This document shows, piece after piece, positions 33,335-44,215 of a stretch of DNA of 64,000 nucleotides. The DNA is from Haliclona indistincta (taxonomy: Eukaryota; Porifera; Demospongiae; Haplosclerida; Chalinidae): positions 11,264,989-11,328,988 of the forward strand of contig OZ024787.1 in the NCBI GenBank assembly GCA_964017065.1. Reading direction: 5' to 3'. The notes under the pieces are model-generated. The model searched no databases. It was not told where the DNA came from and worked only from the letters and a program-made list of their open reading frames with translations. Positions within the stretch are counted from its first letter, which is position 1, and each line of letters opens with the position of its first letter. Both the position numbers and the translations under genes were made by a program.

Positions 33335-35765
33335 CTAACAAGAAAATAAAAAGATTTCTAACGAAATCAAAAGGATGTAGGGATAAAGAAATCTGCTACT
33401 GGTCCACAATGTAAACCAACAAGGAGCAAGCATGGAATGGTAACACGATTGACATGCTAACAGACCATAGATACCTAAAGAAATTAAAAAGATTTCTATC
33501 GAAATCAAAAGGATGTAGTGATGAAGAAATCTACCACTGGTTCACAATGTAAACCAACAAGGAACAAGCATAGAATGGTAACACGATTGACTTGTTAACA
33601 GACCATAGATCCCTACATCAGTGGCTGCTGTGGCCAGACTATAGCTAGTTAAGCTATTTACTGTTGACTGACACTTTGAATAGAATTCAGCTTGTGACAA
33701 AATATTGATCTTATGTACAGCCACTGATGTAGGGATCTATGGTCTGTTAACAAGTCAATCGTGTTATCATTCTATGCTTGTTCCTTGTTGGTTTACATTG
33801 TGAACCAGTGGTAGATTTCTTCATCACTACATCCTTTTGATTTCGATAGAAATCTTTTTAATTTCTTGTTTGTGTCCTTTTTTCTTTTTAGTGAAGTGCA
33901 GTTCAATATCATGCATGTACGGAGAAGTCTTTGTTTCCACCATTAGTTTAGTATTCCTGTTGTTGATGGCTTTTCTTAAATTTGTAGCTAAAATTGTTAA
34001 GCTGTACGTATCGGGTCTGCCTAGTCGCCTAGCCTACGCATGCATGCAGTGCATACGAGCCCCGCCCACACTTGTTGTAGACCTACACAGCGGTTATAAT
34101 TATCTGGCAACTGCAGAATGGCGATCCTACACGAGCTTAACGTTCTTCGAAGACTCCAGACAAATGCCGGGTGTGTGTTCTCCGTGATAGTGATCCACAC
34201 GGCGCAGCGATACTTTAGCTGCTTGGTCACGTGCGCTACCCATTGCTTGGTCACGTGCGTATTTGCGCAATCACAATAATGGCGTCTAACACTAAGCTGA
34301 CAATGGATCACGATCGAGAAATCGCGGAACTTAGATCGCCGTTACACTAAAAACAAAGCTCAAAAGGCACATGCCAGGAGAATTTCACGACTGTTCGTGG
34401 ATGTTTTGGTCTCGGCACTGCTCGCGTAAAGGCGCTAGGCGAGTGGAAGAAGAAAGAAGAAAACGAAGATGACGAAACTCGATTTTCACCGTTTCCAGGT
34501 TCGTCACTTTAGTAACAATTTCGAGCAATCTCCTTGCTACTGTAAGATGGGGCAACGCCAGAGAGCAGATCTAAGTGTCTAAAGACGTATAAAATTCAAC
34601 ACCAGGCGAAATATCCGCGTTTGAACGCTAATACATTGTATGTAGCCGCCATCTTGTTTTCTCGTTCATCCCAACATAGGGAGACACTACCGTGTCTCCC
34701 TAATACATCAGTGGCTGTACATAACATCTTGACTATACTATAATTATTTTGTCACAAGCTAACCAATGCATGTCAGGTGTCAGTCAATAGCAACTAGCAG
34801 AACTGCTGTAGTCAGCCACTGATGTAGGGATCTATGGTCTGTTAGCAAGTCAATCGTATTACCATTCCATGCTTGCTCCTTGTTGGTTTACATTGTGGAC
34901 CAGTAGCAGATTTCTTTATCCCTACATCCTTTTGATTTCGTTAGAAATCTTTTTATTTTCTTGTTTGTGTCCTTTTTTCTTTTACAGTGAGTTTGGTGCA
35001 GTTCGAAGTCGGCAAGATAATGCATCTCTTTTTTGTTTCCATCATCATTCTTTTGGTTTGCCTTTCTTGATAATTGCTTTTTAACTTGTAGCTCCTAAAT
35101 ACTGAAACTAGCTCATGCATTCATGCATGCAGCCTGGATGCACAGCATACGAGCCCCGCCCACTCTGGTTTAGAATTTTCTGTATGGCTGTGATACTATA
35201 GCAGAACGGTAATACTACACGAGCTTACTCTGTGAGTTGTTCTTCGAAGACTCCATGCAGACGCCAATATGCGCTCTCCATACGGCGATACTCTATACAA
35301 GTGTGTTTGGTCACGTGCGTATTACGTAATCACAATAATGGCGTCAAACACTTAGCTGACAACAGTTCGTGATCGTGAGCTCGTCAAATGTACATCGTCG
35401 TTTCGCTAAAAACTAAGTTCAAAAGGCACATGCCAGGAGAACTTCACGACTGTCCGTGGGTGTTTTGGTCTCGACACTGCTCGCGTAAAGGTGCTAGGCG
35501 AGTGGAAGAAAGAAAGAAAACGAAGATGACGAAAGTCGATTTTCACCGTTTCCAGGTTCGTCACTTTAGTAACAATTTCGAGTAATCTCCTTGCTCCTGT
35601 AAGATGGGGCAACGCCAGAGAGCAGATCTAAGTGTCTTTGGACGTATCAAATTGATCACCAGGCGAAATATCAGCATTTGAATGCTAATACATTGTATGT
35701 AGCCGCCATCTTCTTTTCTCGTTCATCCCTATACATAGGGAGTCACTACCGTGCCTCCCTAATAG
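33335..35765. repeat. Composite repeat block: palindrome plus two ~0.9-kb copies
   Basis: 33,485-33,865 is a near-perfect palindrome: arms with GTAGTGATGAAGAAATCT and its complement around the MITE at 33614-33731. A related half-arm precedes it at 33,340-33,480. 33,870-34,700 and 34,900-35,765 are two direct copies of the repeat also found at 3.8-5.0 kb, separated by an inverted MITE copy at 34704-34826. Confidence 0.85.
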
Positions 35766-37570
35766 GCTGAAGTTTGCTATCCTGGGTCGACCAAGTGAAA
35801 CTCTAGTTTGTGGAAGTCAGGACGCCGAGTAGAAGTTCATCTTCCAATGAACACAATACATTAACTAAAGTGAATATACGGACCTAAGTTTTGATAGTAT
35901 ACGGAAATTGCAACAGGATGTCGTTATTAGCTGGCAATGGATAGCAGTATAATGCTACCTCCCTACTAAATTAACCACAACTATCGACAGCAGTTAATTT
36001 AAGAAGGTAGCATTACACTGCTATTATTACAATCCATTTTATTTCAAATCTTGTTTACTTTTGTTTCTATTTTTTTCGATATGTACCAACCCTAAATCTC
36101 TTGCATTTTCGTTTTATTACTTGTTTCTTTTCTTTTTTACTTTTATTAATGACCTAGCTGTCACTTATACTAATACAGTGTAAAGAGAACTATTCCACTG
36201 ACTGCGCGCAGGGCTGTGGCTGCACTCGGTGTATTATGAATATTAAGTAGGCGCCATTCCTCCTGTAGCTAACCGGAACCATCGAGAAAAGACAAGAAAA
36301 TTATCTAATGATCTAATGAAAATGACATAATGATCTACATGCATCTATCATTCCTTGTTGGGGCCGGATTTCACCATGAAAGACCATGACAATAAGACAA
36401 CTTAACTGAGACAACGGGAAAAATCCCATTGCCAGAAATGTCTGCAGTCATGTGCACGTTTTCTCACATTTTGCATGCTAACAGTCATCTACACATTCAG
36501 AAAGCACAAGAAGTTGACAGTGCTAAATCGCTGAAGCTGAATCGCTGAAGCAGAATAGCTCCGATAGAGCTAGTGACAGTGAATACCGAATTTTTACTTT
36601 TCTAGTTATCAGCACAAAATCACCACATTTTGTCCCTATAAGGACAAATATGCGCACGTCTTCCAGAGCTAAAATAAACATCAGGCAAGTCTGTTTATAG
36701 CTGTGAGCAACAATCCAGATTGAACTATAAAGCGCAAATTTTGTTACAAACCGGTAAACTTGTAAGAAATTTTGAAATTGTTCAAAATTGACGCACTAAT
36801 GTATTACGAGAATGAGTGCTAACAATCGTTGGGGGAAAAATTAGCGCGTGTGCGAGCGCTTCATCATGCATACAGTATGCTAGCCACAAGTCTCTAGAGC
36901 ATGTTTCCAGGTCGAACTAAGCCTTCCAGATGAAAGTTGGCCTTGGGCGATGCATTTTCAGGTCACTCTCAATTCCCGTAATAAAGTTAGTATACGAAAC
37001 AGTATTATAGAAAAATTAAACTCCATGTCCCGGCATTTCTGGTAATGCAAGGGGTGGTCACTCCAATTGCTCCCTGTACTCACATCTGCTAATACTGCAA
37101 TTGAGCGAGAATGAAGCAAAAACACAACTATCGATCAGTAGCCATCTTGATGGCGGTCAGCAAGAACGGCCCAGCGCCAACGGAAATGCGTCATCGATAA
37201 CAACTTTTTATAAATGAATCTCATTAACGCGATAGAGAAACGAAACGCTTTGGAGTCTTGCCACTTCTCGACGATCGCCTGCACGCATGCTTTGAGCTAC
37301 ACTGATAATTCCAATGCCAGTGAAAAATTCAGCCATCTGACTATCCATTGCACAAGCCTTTGTTCTTAACTCTCAAAAATGCACAAATGCCAGTCTAAAC
37401 ACATTTTGGACCCAGTTTTGGTAGCATTTCTGGCTTGAAAAATGTTATGCAAGCGAGTTAAGCTTCCAAACTTGCTGTGGTGAAAGATGAACCATTGTGC
37501 GAGCTGGTTGCAAAGTCACTGCTATTAACTCAGCCAGATGCACTTTTCCTGGCCTAAACACTTTTGCTAC
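35766..37570. other. No gene seen; foldback at 35,936-36,038
   Basis: A foldback pairs TAGCAGTATAATGCTACCT with AGGTAGCATTACACTGCTA. The rest has no ORF above 60 codons that looks real. 37,150-37,320 resembles 3,170-3,300. Confidence 0.5.
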
Positions 37571-37574
37571 TGGG

Positions 37575-38370
37575 CAAATTTACCACCTGTCACTTGATCC
37601 TTTCTAACTTTCGAAGCATCCCATGGAAACTCTTCAGAGCTTGCACGCACACTGTAGAATGATATGTGAAAGCTATGAGCAAGTTTTAGTGTTATAGAAG
37701 CTACAGTTACAATTTATGAATTGTTGTTAACAAAACCACAAAAAGTGGCTCCTCTAGATTAAAAGCACTAGTACTTGAGGAGCTAGGCTCACTCATAGAA
37801 TTCTGTGAACGTCCAGCTGAAGAGCAAACTAACAAAATGCTCCAAGACCAATCGCGTTATTAACAATTCTGCTATCTAAAATAAATTGTTGTCGGTGAGA
37901 GATCTTGACATCAAGAAGGCTCTGGAATTCAGCGGAGTAAAATGCATGCACTCTACAACAACCATGTCAAGAGTTAGTGCAGAAAGTTGACTCCAAACCA
38001 AGCAGGACCAAAACCAGACCATGCTGGAGAGACAACAGCTTGCACGAGGTGCAGTGGTAAAGGACATGCCCCTTCTCATTCCACATTCAAGACCTCAAAG
38101 CGTTTCAACTGTTCCAAGATTGGACACATCGCAGCTGTCTGTCGCTCGAAATTTACCACCTGTCATTTGATCCTTTCTAACTTTCGAAGCATCCCATGGA
38201 AACTCTTCAGAGCTTGCACACACACTGTAGAATGATATGTGAAAGCTATGAGCAAGTTTTAGTGTTATAGAAGCTACAGTTACAATTTTGTGATAAATGA
38301 ATTATTGTTAACAAAACCACAAAAAGTGGCTCCTCTAGATTAAAGTGGCTCCTCTAGATGTCACTTGATC
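37575..38370. repeat. ~190-bp direct repeat flanking gag debris
   Basis: 37,575-37,762 and 38,146-38,345 share GCATCCCATGGAAACTCTTC and the following ~170 bp with few changes. The second copy lies between the zinc-knuckle and protease remnants of the retroelement, so it is an insertion there. Confidence 0.8.
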
Positions 38371-38577
38371 CTTTCTAACCACCTGCCAGCGAGCCTCGAC
38401 ATGTCAAAGCTCTAGTGACGGATGAGGATGAGAAACTCAATTTATGGAGAAGATGCTTATAATATTTTCCTTTCCTTCGATACAGATGATTCTGGTGCTG
38501 GGAAACCTATCACTGCTGAAATGTTCCTGGATAACCAAATGCATCGAATGGAACTCGATACCAGTGTGTCTGTATCA
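37800..38577 (+). pseudogene. LTR-retrotransposon gag/protease remnant
   Basis: A zinc-knuckle stretch (CTRCSGKGHAPSHS, then CSKIGHIAAVCR) is read from about 38,035 to 38,150. A protease-like stretch (MELDTSVSVSL, where DTG would be expected) is at ~38,545-38,577. The protease frame is cut off by the element starting at 38,575. Stops and a 200-bp insertion break the frame. It is unrelated to the intact Gypsy copy at 23 kb. Confidence 0.6.
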
Positions 38578-39410
38578 TTATGCCTCGGTGGGCGGAGCCA
38601 CGAGGCATACAGTAGTCGTGTTGTGTGTGTGTCTGTCCGTTGCCGGCATAGCGCATCGCACGCTAAAAACTAAGCGCTGATATCAGCAACACAGGTAGAA
38701 ATCGCTATTTGCTCGGAACTGTATTGATACATTGTTGGTTCTAAAGCTCCGTTCGTGAGATGCTTACCTCGATGGCTGTTCCGGCTATCTGGACTCCTCT
38801 AAAGACAAAAGAGTTTACAGCTGACTGCCTTACAGCTAGTGAGTTCGTTTGTACTACAAAACAGCTTTGTAGGTCCAGCGAAATTCTCTCAAAGGCCTAT
38901 ACAGCTCGAGCTTGAGCTTGCCGGCTTGAGCTACAGTAGTTGCTGATGATCTAGAGTTCTCCGTAGACAAAACTATCCACGGTTGACTGCCTAGAAACTG
39001 ATAAGTCACAGGATAGCAGCATAGGACGCTATCTCGCCGTGTATATGTGCTGTGCCGTGCTCTGCACTTGAATTGAACTTTATAGACACGCCCAGTTGAA
39101 TTAGTGGTCAGCACTGATTGGCTTCTGATTGCATAGTTGCAACACGCTAGCTTATTCTGCAAACAGTGCTGTATTGCAGCTTGTTGCAGCGCTCTTCAGC
39201 TTTAATTTCATCATACGGGAATTGCATTGCATAACTATTATACTGCATTGTGATTGCTGTACAGCAAGGTATAACAGCTGCAGTTTGTTGCTGTGTATGT
39301 GCATTCCTTACTGTACAGGAATTGTGCTATAGCTTGTATAATAGGTGGAGTTTACTGTAGCTAGTCCAGTGGTGTGTACAATGGAATTCCACCGAGGCAT
39401 CAGCACCTTT
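38575..39410. mobile_element. 0.84-kb dispersed element
   Basis: It starts TTATGCCTCGGTGGGCGGAG and ends CCACCGAGGCATCAGCACC. The GCCTCGGTGG/CCACCGAGGC ends are inverted. An inverted copy lies at 31.1-31.8 kb, and a third head (GTTATGCCTTGGTGGGCAG) is in the lyase intron at 56,055. It interrupts a retroelement protease remnant. Confidence 0.7.
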
Positions 39411-39633
39411 GGTGCCTAGTTTGTTTCAGCTAGAGGCTACGGCTCAACAAGCTATGGCCTGGGAGAAGGCATTTTGGCAAAATCCACGAGTCACATTGCG
39501 AAGCATTGTCATGCTTGTCGCCTTACCAACACGTACAAGTGATCGCTGATATATAGCTCAATTGACAGAATGAACGAACAAACGACCAGGTAATTATAAG
39601 TACCACAACCCTTGCGCATGCACTGAAGGTTAA

Positions 39634-40229
39634 CTCTTTAAGCCCCAATGACGCCATTTGGCGTCATACATACTTCAGACAGCATAACCTTATGAAAAAG
39701 TGCTAAAATATACCAAAATTAAGCCAAATTGAAGAATACAAATAACCGCAAAAATTGACCGGTTTTCGGCACGCCCCCTGAGCCAAACGTATTGGCGTCG
39801 ACATTTTTTATCGCTTCAGTGCAAATTTCACACAATTTAGAAAAAATGGCTGCCAAGAAAATTTGGACATTTTATGGGTTCGGGTGCTCGGAAAACACAT
39901 TTTGCGCATTTTCTATAATTTAGGCTACATTAATTTTTACACTCACCAAAACCACTGCTATTAATTTTATGTGTACTTTTCAGTAGCCAGCCCCAAAGTA
40001 CTAACTTTGAGCAATAATTATTTGACGAGGTCTCTGCACTTTATTGGCTTCACTTTCGAAACGGGAGGGGCATATTGACCGACTTGAGAGTGGGCAATTG
40101 CAGCTACTCACTGGCGTAAAGGACGCTAATTTGAGACCAGTAGCACAAAAGACACACAAGATATTCACGATAGAAGTGGTCAACATTTACGAGGTTAAAA
40201 TTCAGCAAGATAATTTAGTAATTAAAGGG
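39634..40229. mobile_element. piggyBac-like MITE, copy 1
   Basis: TTAA flanks both sides (39630-39633 and 40230-40233). The ends are CTCTTTAAGCCCC and TTAATTAAAGGG-like. It is an inverted relative of the 590-bp element at 50991-51580, sharing GGCGTAAAGGACGC/GCGTCCTTTTACGCC and CCAGCCCCAAAGTACTAAC. TTAA duplications and CCC(T) ends are the piggyBac signature. Confidence 0.8.
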
Positions 40230-40306
40230 TTAAAGACAGACAGGTGCAAAGCTAGTTGCTATGCAGCAGAGTAATTTAAGGTCTTGAATATTACAGTAAA
40301 TAATAC

Positions 40307-43300
40307 CTGGTGATTCAAAGTATTCAGGTGGTGTTGGTAAGTCATGTGATGGTAACTGATACTGATCAATGGTTCTGGGATCCTGCCATTGAGTGGTACG
40401 AGTGTCTGAAAGAGAAAATTAAGTCATCCTTTTTACAAGGTAATCACATTAGCCTAACGCCAGGTTTTCGTTGCACAATGGAATGTAAACAAATGACACG
40501 TCATGCTTGAAATCACGTGTTTTAGTCAACGTCACCAATCTAGTTAGCAAGCGTGTAGCATGTTAACAGGCTTTTAGCATGCTAAAACTCTTCCTTGAGC
40601 AATACCAACCTGGTTGGCTACAATCGCGATGTTCATGATCGCTGGAGCAGTCACGAGAGAACAAGAGAACCATTGCGTGAACATGAATCACATACAATTA
40701 TACCGTCAGCAGCCCCGAGAACAACGAGTAGCAGGAATTAGCCGTCGCAGGAGCCCATCGAGACGACATGCGCAAGGGAGCATGCAACTCTGTATACGGC
40801 GAAATCCAAACATGGCTGCCCATTCTACTTTTAGTGACTTCTTATACGGTTAATATGGCTGGGGCTGAACATAAGTTTATTCTATATAAGGATAAAAGGA
40901 ATCGCTATTTTTAAAACTTGACAGCCATGTTTGGATTTCGCCGTATACACTAAGTAGTACGGAGTTGCATGCTCCCTTGCCGGCTTCGACGGCTTGATAT
41001 GCTCCTGGCCGTCGCCAGTAAGACTTTTCACAACGAACACACCAGTTTTGGCAGCTAAAAAGCTCTGTCTACAGCTTCATGCGCAATCGCGCCCCATAGT
41101 CACGTGAAAACCCACACAATTGATTGCTTATGAGGTCGTGCCAGAATGTTGGCGTCACTCACAGAAACCTGGCGTTAGTGACCAGACGTTCCCCCAGAAC
41201 GTCTGGCCCGCGAGACTATTCCCTGCCAAATTTTCACAATGCGGAAACGCAACGGAACGAAACTGCGAAAGTTGGGCCTGGTGCACTCTGCAAGGGTACT
41301 AGTGCGCATGCTCAGACTATACCCTGGTATCTGAGAGGTATTCGTAATCTTTTTGGGCATTCTCGCTACATTACACCGTATTCTAGCCCATTACCGAAGC
41401 ACTTTCCGTGTTCTTCCAAGACTAAAAGTATATAGCTCGGCATATGTGCTGTTCTGCCTAGATCAACATGGTTATACACTAGAGCCTGAGGAGACTTTTT
41501 ATCACTGACATTCACTGTTTTGCAACAGTTTTGTGATTTTTCTCTGATTTTCTATGTGGAACAGCAAGTGTTTTTAGCTGCCAACTTCTCCCATTCCTTT
41601 GTGACAGCAAGCCTAAGCAATCCAATATCCCTAAAGGCGAGCGCTGTGTCGTGTTAGTGTTGCTTGCTTCACCGTTAGCAAGTGATCATTAACGATATTC
41701 ATTGCCAAGTATATGAATAACAGCATCTCTACCCGTTCGTTCCGTTGCGTTTTTGCGTTGTGTTTCTAATTTGGCAGGGAACGGCTGGAGGTGTGTCATG
41801 TTCTTGTATATGAATTTAAACATGAAAAAGCATTAGGTACTTACTGTGATCAACGTAGAATACACATCTGTTTGGTGCTATACGCGCCTCCCAGCCAGTC
41901 TGGAGGAGTAACCACAGATTGAATGTTAACAAGCAGTTGTTGTCATCACTCACTGGCAGTGGAACTAGTCCTTCCTCAATGGTAGTCTGAACAGTTGTAG
42001 TCGTAGTCTCAGTTGTAGTCTGAACAGCTATGTCACTGACACTCTTCTGTCTAATGGTGTCCTCCACACTAGTGCCTCCTCTGCGTGTTGCTGCCATCAT
42101 ACCAGATATAGCTTTCTCTCTCATCATAGACACTAATAAGTTCATCGACTAAATTATGTATTAAAACAAGTGAATAATTCTCACATTCATTAGCTGCCTT
42201 AAGCTCCTTTATTACTATTATCATTTTCGGTTGTTTTCCAGCATCTTGAGAAATATCTACACAAATAATTAATTAAAATAAAATAATCGGAATACAGTGG
42301 AACCCCCCCCCCCCCCCGGCTAATCCGGACCTCTGAATTGCGGACACCCCGTTTTAAAGGACGTCAAATGTGGGCACCAATCGATGACGAGTGTATATTT
42401 TCACCACTATAAAGAGGACACCCTGTTAATCAGGACAAAAATTGAAGTCCCAATGGTGTCCGGATTAGAGAGATTCCACTGTAGCTTTTTAAAATGGTCA
42501 TGTGTGCATGTGTATGTGTGTACCTTGTTTCATTTTCTCAGCCAGTGTCTGCAGTTGCTCAACTCGTGACATAGCAACAACAAGTGGTACTAGTAAGCGA
42601 GGCTCTTCCTCCAGTCCAAGAGTCTTCAAGAATGAGCTGCCAGTGACCGTACTGGAGGACAACTGAGCTATCTTCTTCTCAGATATCAGACCAGAGGAAC
42701 TGAGTTGAGTGAGGAGAGATTGACATGTGTGCTCATCAGAGACTGCTTTTGTCAGAGGGTCGTAGTAATCAATGTAAACAACCTTCAGTGAGGATGTTGG
42801 GATACCCTGAAATGGATTAAAGGTAAGTTTTCAACCAAGGCTGTTATAGTTTAGCATCTTACCTCCCCCAGAGTGCTAGGAAAGACAACCCTCCCATCTA
42901 CTGTCACCTCCTCCACTCCAGCATCTTTGAATTCTGCTGCATTCTCATAAGCCAGATGCTCTAACTTGCCACTAAGAGCCTCAGGGAAGAACCATGACAT
43001 GAACACTGATCCTATCGCAGCATCAATACTGATAAACTCATGATAGCAGTCATCAAAACTCCTCCGTGCAAGTTCCTCCATGTCTTTTAGACTTCGTTTG
43101 TCAGCCAGCCTTTTGGGAATCTTGATTGTAAGTTTTATCATTCGTCCAAATTGGAGAGGCCCAACCTTGCTTACAACAACACGTTGAAATTGAAGAACTG
43201 AGGTATCGTTGAGAAACCCTTCCTTCTCTGCTTCATACTTTTTGATGCAATCCATTAGTTCATCATTCGTAAAGTGGGCCACAAGTCGCTGGAGATAGTG

Positions 43301-43989
43301 AGTGTTAAATGCATCGACATGGCCCCTGCGTAACTGCCGTAAAAGTGAGTTAAAACTAGTGCATTTGCTAAATTTCCCAGTATCAAATCGGTCATTAAGA
43401 TAGAATTTGGCTTTTGAGAGGTTACACTTGCAATCAGTAAGAAGACTACAAAGATTTGTTAGCATATCAGTAAAGGAGGATTCCAGATCTCGTAGTCTCT
43501 CTGCCACAGCAGCAGTGGCTCGTATCTCAAACTCATCATTTTTAACAGTCGACTTATCTGTGTGCAATAAATGACCATGAAAGCATTATTGTGTTTTCTT
43601 CTCACACAGATAACAAACATACCTTCATCATCACTGGAAGCAGCTGCTGGCAAATACTTTCTACTTAGTTTGACAGCTAGACGGATGTAGTTGTTTTCCT
43701 TTAGTGCTCGAATCACATCCTTCCACGAGGGGTCATCTTGTTGATATTGAAGCCAAAACTGGAACATCTTGAGCTTCCAGTTTTCCACTCCTCCATTGGG
43801 ATCATCTAATTTGATAGTCTCTAGTTTGAACGGAGGGATACGCAGTGACGCACCAAACAGTTCCCAGTCTTTGGTCACTTCCTTCAACTCCAATATCAAC
43901 AACTGGTCTGTTGGAACTGTAGCCGTCAAACAGAATAGCCTCACATAACTTCCAAAATGACAAAATCTTGTTAACTTACTGTCTGACAT
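40307..43989 (-). CDS. Death-domain/WW protein, paralog D, complete WW
   Basis: Exons: 43989-43980 (ATGTCAGACA), 43916-43623 (Death domain), 43557-42863, 42806-42524, 42256-42185, 42132-41954, 41899-41845 and 40405-40307. Phases agree throughout. The last two exons form a full WW domain: TGWEARIAPNRCVFYVDH joined to NTRTTQWQDPR, with both tryptophans and the final Pro. It is followed by a Tyr/Pro-rich tail (YQLP, LPTPPEYF). The exon before has a Thr/Val/Gln-rich linker ending LVPLP. The coiled-coil segment is shorter than in A and F (one fused 72-nt exon). The terminal exon with a stop was not found before 40,307. This is the best-preserved copy with both ends of the architecture visible. Confidence 0.85.
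40410..41844. repeat. Foldbacks inside the WW intron of paralog D
   Basis: The intron separating the two halves of the WW domain is 1.4 kb. 40,745-41,005 folds back (AAATCCAAACATGGCTG/CAGCCATGTTTGGATTT). A second pair, ATTCCCTGCCAAATTT ... AACGGAACGAA at ~41,217 and its complement at ~41,733-41,785, brackets 41.2-41.8 kb. Confidence 0.75.
42295..42481. mobile_element. pogo/Tigger-like MITE in paralog D intron
   Basis: It starts CAGTGGAACC and ends GATTCCACTG with TA on both sides (42293-42294 and 42482-42483). The ends carry GGCTAATCCGGAC/GTCCGGATTAG. A run of about 15 C sits in the left end. It is 187 bp long. Confidence 0.75.
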
Positions 43990-44215
43990 AGCTCAGTGCT
44001 GCATGCAGCGACCGTGGTTGGCAGTAGCATACAGCGACCAGTAGCATACAGCCGGCATACAGCGACCTTGTTATGTGTTATGTTCACAACAACACTTCAT
44101 GTCCTCACGTGACAAATCACGTGATATTCTAACGCGGGAAATTTTAAAACGGCGATATCACAGCGATAACGCTCCTACGCGGCTTGCTGCGATGACGTGC
44201 AACTGACAAAATTGA
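43990..44215. promoter_or_regulatory. 5' flank of paralog D
   Basis: Just upstream of the start codon are three to four tandem AGCATACAGC(G)-type 10-14 bp units (44,020-44,065). The stretch to the next plus-strand frame is 230 bp. No core promoter motif can be named. Confidence 0.35.
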
